From positions 1-64,000 of the forward strand of contig JAJRYV010000101.1 in the NCBI GenBank assembly GCA_024275575.1: a DNA stretch of 64,000 bases, written 5' to 3'. Source of the stretch: a bacterium. GTDB taxonomy: Bacteria; Zhuqueibacterota; Zhuqueibacteria; Zhuqueibacterales; Geothermadaptataceae. Below the pieces are notes generated by a model. It was given only the letters and a program-made list of their open reading frames with translations, was not told where the DNA came from and did not search any database. Positions 44,143 through 52,419 of the stretch are shown piece by piece (the first letter of the stretch is position 1; each line of letters opens with the position of its first letter). The translations under genes and the position numbers were made by a program.

Positions 44143-45265
44143 TCTTTCATTCTATTTTGATTACGCTGCATCAGCACCACCCTTTGCGCAAGTTATAGAA
44201 CTTTACGCCCGGATTTCTCAGCAATTCTGCGGTAACCCATCAGCTTTGCACATGCCCGGCAGAGCGGCTTCAACCCTTTTGCAAAACTGCAAAAAACAAT
44301 TTCTTGAGTTGTGTCATGCGAAAGATAAATTGCTCATTCTGACTTCCGGTGGCAGCGAAGCAAATAATCTCGTCATCCGGGGAGTGATGGAGAGAGAAAA
44401 TAAATCACGCCTACTGCTCACCGCCGATACCCATGATTCGGCCTGGTTTGCTCACGAGTATTATCGCAAGCGCGTCGATGTGCTGTATCCCGATGCAGAG
44501 GGCAGCTACCCGGTGGAAAGAGTGGCTGCGCTAATCAAACCCAAAACCCGGCTTCTGAGCCTGCCGCATGTCTGCAACGAAACCGGCAAAATTCACCCGG
44601 TTGCTGAAATTGCTGCCTGCTGTCGCCAAAGGAATGTTCTGCTGCACTGCGACGGCGTGCAGGCGGTTGGTCATCTCGATATAAATTCTGCCGTAGCGGC
44701 GTCCGATTTTTATACTTTCTCAGCACATAAATTCGGTGGGTTGCGCGGTACCGGCGGTATCATTTGCAGCGATCAAAATCTGCAGCCGCAGATTGCCGGG
44801 GGGCGGCAGGAAGGCGGGTTGCGTGCCGGCAGCGAAAATATCGCCGGACTGGCTGCGGCGGGTGCAGCGCTGCAAATTTGCGAAAGTACGATGAGCGCAG
44901 AAACCGAAAAACTCAAGGACCTGGAAAATTTATTGGGTGATCAATTAAAAACAGCAAAACTCGATTTCATATTTAATTCAAAGCCGGCAGGTTTGCCGGG
45001 TCTGATTTCGCTTGCTTTCCCCGGTTTATTTGGCATAAATATAGTCGCAGAACTGGACTTGCTGGGATTTGCCGTCTCTGCCGGTTCAGCCTGTCACGCG
45101 AACAATACCGAACCTTCCCGTGTGATTCTCGCTATAGGCCGCAGCAAAATCGAAGCGCTGGGTACGATTCGCATTTCACTGGGGCGGCACAATACACGGG
45201 AGGCGGTTCTCAGCCTCGCCGATGCACTGGTCGAATCGGTGCGCCGCCAGCGGCTGCTGGCATAG
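44114..45265 (+). CDS. Cysteine desulfurase-like protein (NifS/IscS family)
   Basis: This PLP enzyme of about 383 residues takes sulfur from cysteine for Fe-S clusters or thiol products. It has FDYAASAPP at the N-terminus, SGGSEANNL, HCDGVQAVG, the Schiff-base lysine K206 in SAHKFGG and the persulfide cysteine C327 in SAGSACHANN. No ATG lies near the expected start. The first usable codon is TTG at 44114, inside the 3' end of the restriction gene, and family members normally begin right at the IYFDYAAT segment. The upstream insert may have replaced the original start. It leads an operon with the thioredoxin-like and CcdA-like genes and may supply sulfur to the Fe-S-rich proteins encoded before the insert. 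Confidence 0.85.
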   Translation: MNLTQGNQNNLSFYFDYAASAPPFAQVIELYARISQQFCGNPSALHMPGRAASTLLQNCKKQFLELCHAKDKLLILTSGGSEANNLVIRGVMERENKSRLLLTADTHDSAWFAHEYYRKRVDVLYPDAEGSYPVERVAALIKPKTRLLSLPHVCNETGKIHPVAEIAACCRQRNVLLHCDGVQAVGHLDINSAVAASDFYTFSAHKFGGLRGTGGIICSDQNLQPQIAGGRQEGGLRAGSENIAGLAAAGAALQICESTMSAETEKLKDLENLLGDQLKTAKLDFIFNSKPAGLPGLISLAFPGLFGINIVAELDLLGFAVSAGSACHANNTEPSRVILAIGRSKIEALGTIRISLGRHNTREAVLSLADALVESVRRQRLLA

Positions 45266-45275
45266 GACAGGAAAA

Positions 45276-46175
45276 ATGGGCGCGCAAAATGTACAAATCG
45301 ATACTGGAAAAATTAAAGTGAAAAAAGAAACCGCAACTGCTGACCGCAACCTGAAACCACTGGAAGCGACGAGCCCGGAGATGCGGAAGCAGCTGGCCAA
45401 ACTCATCGATTCCACTGCGGCCTATTTTATCATCACCGGCAGCGATGCCCGCGATTTGACCGGCTGCTGTCCCTCGGATAATGTTACCGCAGCCAACAAA
45501 CTGGTCGAAGCCGGTATTCTGCAGGTGGCACGAAATACAACGCCACCAGGCACTTGCCCGGTTAGTTTTTATGCCTTCGCCGGTGAAATCAGCGAGCAAG
45601 GGGAGCGACCGGAATTTATAACCAATAGAGAACTTCGCCGTCGGGTTCGCGATTATTTACAGCGATTGGAGACGAGAAAATCACAAATTTGGCCGCCGAT
45701 TTTGCGCTGGTTATTATTGATATTTATCGTTGTGAGCCTGATTTTTATGATTGTACGACCCCGACCGGAAATGCACCCACCCTACAGCTCAATTGCTGAT
45801 CCGCTATTTCTAACATCGCTAGAAATACCGCCGAATGCCCGCTTGCTCGTTCTCTTGCTTCATCGTTCACAACGCTGCGAATTTTGCCTCAATATGGAAG
45901 ATTTCGCCGGGCAAACACTGGAAAAATTCCATGCCGATGAGTTGAGGGAGCAGAAGATTGTTTTCCGAACGCTGAATATGGATTCGCCCCAATATGCTGC
46001 AATCATTGAAAAACAGGATTTGTTCACCGGCAGTATCATGCTGATCGCCATTGAAGATGGCCGGATCAAACGCCGGGGGATTTTCAAAGAAGCCTGGTAT
46101 CTCACTGATAATAAAAACCGCTTCAGCGCGGCGTTTGAACCTTTCATCCGCGATTTTTATCGCAACCGAAGGTGA
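45276..46175 (+). CDS. Membrane-anchored thioredoxin-fold protein with ArsF-like C-terminal domain
   Basis: This 299-residue protein has an N-terminal domain (about 40-125) with TGCCPSDN and GTCPVSFYAF cysteines that I do not recognise. One transmembrane helix (about 143-162) and a C-terminal thioredoxin-fold domain with C201-x2-C204 (RCEFCLNMEDF) follow. The C-terminal part resembles the ArsF family found next to ArsG permeases. AGGAAAA lies before the ATG at 45276. It sits between the cysteine desulfurase gene (10 bases) and the ArsG-like gene. The likely role is thiol-disulfide exchange across the inner membrane. A specific tie to arsenicals is not shown. Confidence 0.65.
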   Translation: MGAQNVQIDTGKIKVKKETATADRNLKPLEATSPEMRKQLAKLIDSTAAYFIITGSDARDLTGCCPSDNVTAANKLVEAGILQVARNTTPPGTCPVSFYAFAGEISEQGERPEFITNRELRRRVRDYLQRLETRKSQIWPPILRWLLLIFIVVSLIFMIVRPRPEMHPPYSSIADPLFLTSLEIPPNARLLVLLLHRSQRCEFCLNMEDFAGQTLEKFHADELREQKIVFRTLNMDSPQYAAIIEKQDLFTGSIMLIAIEDGRIKRRGIFKEAWYLTDNKNRFSAAFEPFIRDFYRNRR

Positions 46176-46244
46176 TGAATACATTGCCGGGGGATATCGC
46201 ATTTTGCCTCATTATTTTCGGCGCTGCCAAAGGATGGAATAGAA

Positions 46245-46922
46245 ATGATCGAATTATTAACAGCGTGCGGCCTCGGTGCGTTGACAATACTCCACCCCTG
46301 CCCACTGGCGACGAATACGGCGACGCTGGGCCTGTTGTTGGCCCTTCACCGAACGACTGCACGACCGTTATTAGCTGTGCTGATTTTTATGGCGGCGGAA
46401 ATTCTCACCTTTATTGTGCTGGCTATTTTAATCGCTGCCTCTGCGCTGAAAGTAGCGCCGGTGGCCGTTTTTCTGCAAACATACATTCGACAACTGACGG
46501 GGCCGGTATTGATACTCAGTGGTATGATTCTGACAGGTTTGTTGCAGCTTGGCCGGAGCGGAAGACATGCCGTTATCCCGGTGGAGAAATGGATTTCGCG
46601 TTATGGCCATAGCGGCGCTTTTTTGCTAGGAATGCTTGCGGCGCTCTCGTTCTGTCCCTTTTCCGCAGCGATGTTTTTCGGTGTTTTAATCCCGCTTGCA
46701 GTCGCGCAAAATATGGTCATCACCTTGCCCTGTTTCTATGGCGCCGGTGTTGCGCTGCCTCTCGTACTGCTGGCGGTTATTCTCTCAAAGGCGTCAGTTT
46801 TTTTAAAAGATAAAAGTAGGATTTTTTTATTTGCCGGGAAAAATCAACAAAAATTGCTGGGCAGTATTTTGATCGTCTCCGGTATTTATTTTTCTCTGCA
46901 TCTTATTTATAAAATTGTTTAG
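46245..46922 (+). CDS. ArsG/CcdA-like membrane protein
   Basis: This 225-residue polytopic inner-membrane protein of the CcdA/DsbD transmembrane superfamily has cysteines in the first and fourth helix regions (LHPCPLATN and LSFCPFSAA), placed as the redox pair of CcdA. This pattern is that of the ArsG family, named from aromatic-arsenical efflux operons. It follows a thioredoxin-fold ArsF-like gene. CcdA relatives pass electrons from cytoplasmic thiols to the periplasm, so the pair may form a reductant relay. AAAGGA lies before the ATG. Confidence 0.72.
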   Translation: MIELLTACGLGALTILHPCPLATNTATLGLLLALHRTTARPLLAVLIFMAAEILTFIVLAILIAASALKVAPVAVFLQTYIRQLTGPVLILSGMILTGLLQLGRSGRHAVIPVEKWISRYGHSGAFLLGMLAALSFCPFSAAMFFGVLIPLAVAQNMVITLPCFYGAGVALPLVLLAVILSKASVFLKDKSRIFLFAGKNQQKLLGSILIVSGIYFSLHLIYKIV

Positions 46923-47042
46923 TGCCCGTCAAAAGGATTCTTTATCCCATCGGGGATGCTCTGATGGTCCTGAAGGATAAACGACGCTGAACAAATACAA
47001 TTTAACGTTTTGACAGCTTATAATAGAGTGAGGAGCTATTCA

Positions 47043-48392
47043 ATGAAAATTTTTTTTAAGTGGGTCTTGATGGGCGCCGCCGTTCTCTTGCTGTTTTTAT
47101 CGATCTATGTTTGGCTAAACTGGTCTTCCGTTGCAATTCTCATGGGCACGGAAGGCATAACCGGGAAAACGGAAATAATTCCAGCGGCATCAGCACAAAC
47201 ATTGGTGCCGTTGGAAAAAGGCCCGGCGGATTGGGCAACCTGGCTCGGTATCGGCGGCAATAGCCGTAGTACGGTAACAAGCTTGAAAACCGATTGGTCC
47301 AAGGGTTTGCAAAAGTTATGGGAAGTGGATTTTCTCTGCCAGGGGCGCACGAGCGCTGCCTGGGCTGCACCGGTCATTCAGGGAAACCGGCTTGTCGTCA
47401 CCGGGCGCAGTGCAGATGAAGACTTGATTTTCTGTCTCGACCCACAAGATGGACATCTGCTTTGGCAGAAATCTTATTCCTCAAAAGCGGGGACGAGCCA
47501 CGGCGCCGGACCGCGTGCGACTCCGGCCATCGAAGACAACCGGGTTTATACTTTCGGGCGCAACGGTGATCTCGTTTGCTGGAATCTGACTGATGGTGCG
47601 GAAATCTGGAAAGCAAACGTCAATGGCCTCGGCGGAGAAACGCCCCAATGGGGGCATAGTTCATCACCGCTGATTCTCGGTGATCTCGTGCTGGTACAAG
47701 GCGGTGGTTCAGCGCGAACTCTGGCATTTGACAAGATGACCGGAAAAGTGCTCTGGAAAAGCGGTAACGGTAAATCCGGTTATGCCGCGTTGACGAAAAT
47801 CATGTTACAAAATAAAGCGGTGATTCTGGCCTTCCACGGCACCGGACTGGCAGCAATTGATGCAGAAAACGGAGCCGAATTGTGGAACATTCCCTGGAGC
47901 ACACCCTATGACGTCAACGCGACCACCCCGGTGGTAAGCGAAAATCGTGTTTTTATCACCTCAGGTTACAAAACCGGTGGCATTTTACTCGAAGCAAGCC
48001 GAACCGGCGGTAAAAAAATTTGGCAGAATACAAGCATTGCTGCGCAACATTCCGATCCCTTTGTTATCGATGGCTATCTCTATGGTTACTCAGGGGATAG
48101 TTCACAAAACCGCGGCGATTTTGTTTGTGTTGAACTCGCTACGGGCATTGAAAAATGGCGCAGCGGCGAAATGGGCTGGGGCACTTGTATTTTTGCCGCA
48201 GGTTATCTTCTGTGCCAGGATATCCGGGGGAATTTATACCTCATGCAGCCAAATTTTGACAAATTTATTAAAATCAGTGAACTGCCGCAGGCGCTGGGCA
48301 AGGTCAGAGGCCCGGTGTGGACCCGACCGGTGGTCGCCAATGGACGGCTTTATTTACGTTTTAAACAGATGCTGGTTTGTTATGAAATCTGA
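47043..48392 (+). CDS. Membrane-anchored PQQ-type beta-propeller protein
   Basis: This 449-residue protein has an N-terminal membrane anchor (residues about 8-27) and then repeated PQQ-like propeller blades, each with a pattern such as LDPQDGHLLWQKSY or AENGAELWNIPW. Seven or eight blades would fit the length. GAGGAG lies upstream of the ATG at 47043. There are no cysteine pairs or heme motifs that mark a quinoprotein dehydrogenase, so binding of real PQQ is uncertain; many such propellers are scaffolds, BamB-like. It is followed by a second, related propeller gene. Confidence 0.75.
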   Translation: MKIFFKWVLMGAAVLLLFLSIYVWLNWSSVAILMGTEGITGKTEIIPAASAQTLVPLEKGPADWATWLGIGGNSRSTVTSLKTDWSKGLQKLWEVDFLCQGRTSAAWAAPVIQGNRLVVTGRSADEDLIFCLDPQDGHLLWQKSYSSKAGTSHGAGPRATPAIEDNRVYTFGRNGDLVCWNLTDGAEIWKANVNGLGGETPQWGHSSSPLILGDLVLVQGGGSARTLAFDKMTGKVLWKSGNGKSGYAALTKIMLQNKAVILAFHGTGLAAIDAENGAELWNIPWSTPYDVNATTPVVSENRVFITSGYKTGGILLEASRTGGKKIWQNTSIAAQHSDPFVIDGYLYGYSGDSSQNRGDFVCVELATGIEKWRSGEMGWGTCIFAAGYLLCQDIRGNLYLMQPNFDKFIKISELPQALGKVRGPVWTRPVVANGRLYLRFKQMLVCYEI

Positions 48393-48476
48393 CCTTGCTG
48401 AACGTATTTCAATTTCTAAAGTCTGATAAAAAAAAGTGACTGTCACATGTTTCTGAACTCCAAAAAAGGATGCCTG

Positions 48477-49730
48477 ATGAAATTTCTGCAATCACTCCTG
48501 GTTTGCTTTTTGTTATCATCGGTAACGATGAGTGCGCAACAAATCGCACAATGGCGCGGCCCTGATCGAAACGGCGTATTCCCGGGAAAGGGGCTTTTGA
48601 AAATATGGCCGGAAAATGGCCCCCGGCTGCTTTGGTCAAAAGACGGTCTTGGGGAAGGTTATTCTTCGGTGAGTGTTACGCAAAAAAGCATCTTCGTCAC
48701 CGGTCGGCAGGATTCGACTGAATACCTAACCGTGCTGGATTTGAAAGGCCGGGAACGCTGGCGTCTGCCTTATGGTCTTGGTGTTCGCCGCAGCTATAGT
48801 TCTTCCCGCTGCACACCCACCGTCGAAGGAAATTTTGTCTACCTCATCAGCGGCCGGGGAGAAGTGGTTTGCATCGATGTGCGGAAAAAGCAAAAGGTGT
48901 GGTCTGTGCCGGCGCTGCAAAAATTCAGGGGAGAATACTGGAAATGGGAAATCGCCGAATCACCATTATTGGTCGGTGATAAAGTGATTTACACACCAGG
49001 CGGGCCGCTTACGACGATGGTTGCATTTGATAAAAAAACCGGCGAAACAATCTGGCAGTCGGTCACTCTCAATGATACATCGGCTTTTGTCTCACCAATT
49101 CTGGTAGAGTTTGGCGGTAGAAAAATCATCGTCAATGTCACGATCAATTATATTTTTGGAGTTGATGCTGCGGATGGTTCAATACTTTGGCAAGTAAAGT
49201 ATTCGGAAATCGAACCACCGGAGAATCGTCCCTGGGCGCCGAAAATCAACTGCGTCACCCCGCTTTATCATAATGGGCAGATTTTTGTTACCAGCGGCTA
49301 CGATCATGTCGGTGTCATGTTCAAACTCATTGACGGCGGCAAAGCCATCCGGAAAATATGGACCAACGCCACCCTTGATTGCCACCATGGTCAGGTCGTA
49401 CGTGTTGGTAATTATATCTACGGCGCCAACTGGATCAATAATTCCAAAGGGAACTGGTGCTGTCTGGATTGGAAAACAGGTAAAACCATGTATGAAAAAG
49501 CATGGTATGGCAAGGGCTCCATCAGCGCTGCCGATGGTATGTTGTATTGCTATGAAGAAAAACGGGGCAATCTTGCGCTCGTTGAACCGACCCCGGCAGA
49601 ATTCAAAATTATCAGCGCCTTTACCATCGAACTGGGAAAAGGGCGCCATTGGACGCAACCGGTGATCGCCGCCGGCGTGTTATACATCCGGCACGGTAAT
49701 GTCCTGATGGCTTATGATATAAAAGCATAA
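48477..49730 (+). CDS. Secreted PQQ-type beta-propeller protein
   Basis: This 417-residue protein has a signal peptide ending in SAQQ and repeated propeller blades starting with QWRGPDRNGVF, a motif common in outer-membrane or periplasmic PQQ-like proteins. AAAGGA lies before the ATG at 48477; an upstream ATG at 48447 would spoil the signal. It is a distant tandem paralogue of the membrane-anchored propeller just upstream. The role is unknown, and no catalytic residues stand out. Confidence 0.75.
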   Translation: MKFLQSLLVCFLLSSVTMSAQQIAQWRGPDRNGVFPGKGLLKIWPENGPRLLWSKDGLGEGYSSVSVTQKSIFVTGRQDSTEYLTVLDLKGRERWRLPYGLGVRRSYSSSRCTPTVEGNFVYLISGRGEVVCIDVRKKQKVWSVPALQKFRGEYWKWEIAESPLLVGDKVIYTPGGPLTTMVAFDKKTGETIWQSVTLNDTSAFVSPILVEFGGRKIIVNVTINYIFGVDAADGSILWQVKYSEIEPPENRPWAPKINCVTPLYHNGQIFVTSGYDHVGVMFKLIDGGKAIRKIWTNATLDCHHGQVVRVGNYIYGANWINNSKGNWCCLDWKTGKTMYEKAWYGKGSISAADGMLYCYEEKRGNLALVEPTPAEFKIISAFTIELGKGRHWTQPVIAAGVLYIRHGNVLMAYDIKA

Positions 49731-49854
49731 AATGTAGTGATTGTTTGTTGAGCATTAGTTTTTCAATATCCGGGTGTAGTTTTAGCACGGATTGATATAT
49801 CGTTTGGAGAAAGCAGCAATAGAATTGATTTTAGATGTTTTCTGAGGAGAAAAG

Positions 49855-50613
49855 GTGAATTTTAAAAATAAAACTGTACTCATAACCGGCGCTTCGCGTG
49901 GTATCGGCAGGGCGGCGGCGCTTGAATTTGCCCGCCGTGAAGCGACCGTGATCATCAATTACCGCAACGATGAACCTGCAGCGAAGCAAACTTTAAATAT
50001 GCTCTCAGGTACGGGACATTCAATTTTTCGTGCTGATATTTGTAACCCGGCAGCTATCAGGTCGATGATCGATCATGTTGTTGCGCAATACGGCGAGCTC
50101 GATATCGTTGTGAACAACGCCGGCTGTTCGCTGGAGCATACAATCGAGCTGGTTGAATTTGAAATCTGGCAGGCTGCCTGGCGGAAAATTATCGACACCA
50201 ATTTGATCGGCGCGGCAAATGTCGCCTTTTTCTCGGCAACGCAAATGATCCAACAAAAACATGGTCGCATGGTTTTCGTTTCCTCGCGCGGTGCTTTTCG
50301 CGGCGAACCGACAAAGCCGGCTTACGGCGCCAGCAAAGCTGGTTTGAATGCCCTGAGTCAATCATTAGCGAAGCAGCTGGCGCCGCACAATATATTCATC
50401 GCTACCGTCGCGCCCGGATTTGTCGCCACGGATATGGGTGCTCAAACATTAAGCAAGGCAGAAAAAGAAGCGATTGAACGGGAATGCCCGCTGAAGCGTG
50501 TAGCCAAAGCGGAGGAAGTGGCTTATGCAATTGCATTTCTGGCTTCGGCTGGTGCAGAATTCAGCACCGGCGCTATTCTTGACATCAATGGTGCATCCTA
50601 CCTGCGTACCTGA
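49855..50613 (+). CDS. Short-chain dehydrogenase/reductase, FabG-like
   Basis: This 252-residue cytoplasmic NAD(P)-dependent oxidoreductase has the cofactor motif TGASRGIGRA, NNAG, the catalytic serine in VSSRGA and the YGASK tyrosine-lysine pair. The apparent start is GTG, supported by GAGGAG 5-10 bases upstream. It ends in a shared bidirectional hairpin with the transhydrogenase operon on the other strand. Specificity, a 3-oxoacyl group or sugar alcohol, is not determined. Confidence 0.85.
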   Translation: MNFKNKTVLITGASRGIGRAAALEFARREATVIINYRNDEPAAKQTLNMLSGTGHSIFRADICNPAAIRSMIDHVVAQYGELDIVVNNAGCSLEHTIELVEFEIWQAAWRKIIDTNLIGAANVAFFSATQMIQQKHGRMVFVSSRGAFRGEPTKPAYGASKAGLNALSQSLAKQLAPHNIFIATVAPGFVATDMGAQTLSKAEKEAIERECPLKRVAKAEEVAYAIAFLASAGAEFSTGAILDINGASYLRT

Positions 50614-50623
50614 TCTGCTCCAG

Positions 50624-50657
50624 CGATGCCGTCACTCAAAGTAAAGTGACGGCATCG
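50624..50657. terminator. Bidirectional terminator hairpin
   Basis: CGATGCCGTCACT (50624-50636) pairs perfectly with AGTGACGGCATCG (50645-50657) across an 8-base loop. It lies between two convergent genes and is followed by T-rich sequence on the plus strand, so it probably ends both transcripts. Confidence 0.8.
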
Positions 50658-50667
50658 TTCATTTTAA

Positions 50668-52077
50668 TTAACTCTCTTTCAATTCTTTTACAACTGCGGT
50701 GATCATTTCTTTGGCGTCGCCGAAGAGCATCATGGTTTTGTCGTCGTAGAACAGCGGATTGTCTACGCCGGCAAAACCGGGGGAGAGACTGCGTTTGACG
50801 ATCATGACCGAGCGTGCCATATCGACGTTGAGAATCGGCATGCCGTAAAGTGGGCTGCTTTTGTCGGTGCGGGCACTGGGGTTGACAACATCGTTGGCAC
50901 CGAGCACCAGGGCAAGATCAGTATTCTGAAATTCTTCGTTGATCTCATCCATTTCCAACAGCAAATCGTAGGGCACGTTAGCTTCGGCGAGCAGCACATT
51001 CATGTGTCCCGGCATGCGGCCAGCAACGGGGTGAATAGCATAGCGTACTTTGATATTGCGATCTTGCAGCAAGGTTGCCAATTCATGCACGATGTGCTGG
51101 GCCTGGGCAACAGCAAGACCGTATCCCGGCACGATAAGAATCGAACTGGCGCTGTCAAAAACCATAGCTGCATCTTCCGGTGTGTATTCCGTAACACGGC
51201 TGCGATCGCCGCGTGTGCTGGTGCCGGTACTGTCATCAGTGCCGACGGCGGCGAAAAGCACGTTCGCCAGAGAGCGGTTCATCGCCTTACACATTATTTT
51301 TGTCAGAATGATGCCTGAAGCGCCAACGAGTGCACCTGAAATAATGAGCACATTATTGCTGAGTACAAATCCGGTTGCAGCAGCAGCAAGGCCGGAATAG
51401 GAGTTCAATAGCGAAATGACCACCGGCATATCGGCGCCGCCGATAGGGATAACGGCGAGAACGCCGAGTAATGTTGAAATTGCGATGATGGCGACCAGGT
51501 ACTGCTCCTGTGTGTAATCACCCGTGAGCATAGCGCCCAAAACGACGACGGCGATCAGGCCGAGTGCGTTTAGAGCCTGCTGGCCTTTAAAAGTGATCGG
51601 CGCGCCCCGCAAAATACCTTGCAGTTTGGCAAATGCGACGAGGCTACCGAAAAACGTAACTGTGCCGATGAGCACGCTAAGCACGATGGAAATGGTTATA
51701 TCGGTCGTCGGTGGAACCGAACCAACACCGGTATCACGCATGTATTCGGAATAAGCAACAAAAGTTGAAGAACCGCCGCCGAACCCGTTAAACAGGGCTA
51801 CCATTTCGGGCATGGAAGTCATCTGTACCTTTTTCGCGACGAGCATACCGATGGCTCCGCCGATGATCAGGCCGGCGATTATATAAGTGTATTCAAGAAT
51901 TTCTTCATTTAGCAGCGTCATGACGATCGCCAACAGCATACCGATCATGGCGTATTGATTGCCGCGGCGTGCGGTTTTGGGGCTTCCCAGCTTTTTCAAG
52001 CCGAGAATGAAGAAAAATGAGGCAATGAGATAGACAAAATAAATAATGATTTGTTGGGTATTTAAAGTTTCAGACAT
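50668..52077 (-). CDS. pntB: NAD(P) transhydrogenase beta subunit
   Basis: This 469-residue inner-membrane subunit couples hydride transfer from NADH to NADP+ with proton entry. It has about nine transmembrane helices and then a cytoplasmic NADP-binding domain with VPGYGLAVAQAQH and GANDVVNPSAR, as in PntB. The ATG at 52077 has GAGGAG directly upstream; the longer frame is not needed. It is the last gene of a three-gene set in which the alpha subunit is split in two, a common bacterial arrangement. Confidence 0.94.
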   Translation of the reverse strand: MSETLNTQQIIIYFVYLIASFFFILGLKKLGSPKTARRGNQYAMIGMLLAIVMTLLNEEILEYTYIIAGLIIGGAIGMLVAKKVQMTSMPEMVALFNGFGGGSSTFVAYSEYMRDTGVGSVPPTTDITISIVLSVLIGTVTFFGSLVAFAKLQGILRGAPITFKGQQALNALGLIAVVVLGAMLTGDYTQEQYLVAIIAISTLLGVLAVIPIGGADMPVVISLLNSYSGLAAAATGFVLSNNVLIISGALVGASGIILTKIMCKAMNRSLANVLFAAVGTDDSTGTSTRGDRSRVTEYTPEDAAMVFDSASSILIVPGYGLAVAQAQHIVHELATLLQDRNIKVRYAIHPVAGRMPGHMNVLLAEANVPYDLLLEMDEINEEFQNTDLALVLGANDVVNPSARTDKSSPLYGMPILNVDMARSVMIVKRSLSPGFAGVDNPLFYDDKTMMLFGDAKEMITAVVKELKES

Positions 52078-52122
52078 CTCCTCTTCTCCGTGGGTTTGAG
52101 GGTCATCTGGCAAAAAAGCCGG

Positions 52123-52419
52123 TTATTTTTTATCTTTTTTATCTTTTTTGAACATTTCGAGCATGCGATCAGTTACCATAAACCCACCGACGACGTTAAT
52201 CATCGCGAAGATGAGCGCGAGAAATCCGAGAATTTTGCTCAGTGCGACATTTTCGGCGCCGGCGCTGATTAGCGCTCCGACGACCGTAATACCGGAGATG
52301 GCATTCGAGCCGGACATTAGCGGTGTATGCAGCAGCGGCGGCACTTTTGTGATGAGCTCAAATCCAACAAAAATCGCCAGAGCGAAAATATAAATTGAAA
52401 ATAAAATGGTTGCATCCAT
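52123..52419 (-). CDS. pntAB: NAD(P) transhydrogenase alpha subunit, membrane part
   Basis: This 98-residue protein of mainly hydrophobic helices corresponds to the C-terminal membrane segment of PntA in organisms where that subunit is split. It has IFALAIFVGFELITKVP and HTPLMSGSNAISG, typical of the family. The start codon overlaps the stop of the upstream gene by one base. It ends in a lysine/aspartate-rich tail. Confidence 0.92.
   Translation of the reverse strand: MDATILFSIYIFALAIFVGFELITKVPPLLHTPLMSGSNAISGITVVGALISAGAENVALSKILGFLALIFAMINVVGGFMVTDRMLEMFKKDKKDKK

Noticed and set aside
45276-46922. Assigning the ArsF/ArsG-like pair firmly to arsenic resistance
   Set aside because: No arsenic-specific gene adjoins them and the CcdA-like fold serves many thiol relays, so only the family resemblance is stated.
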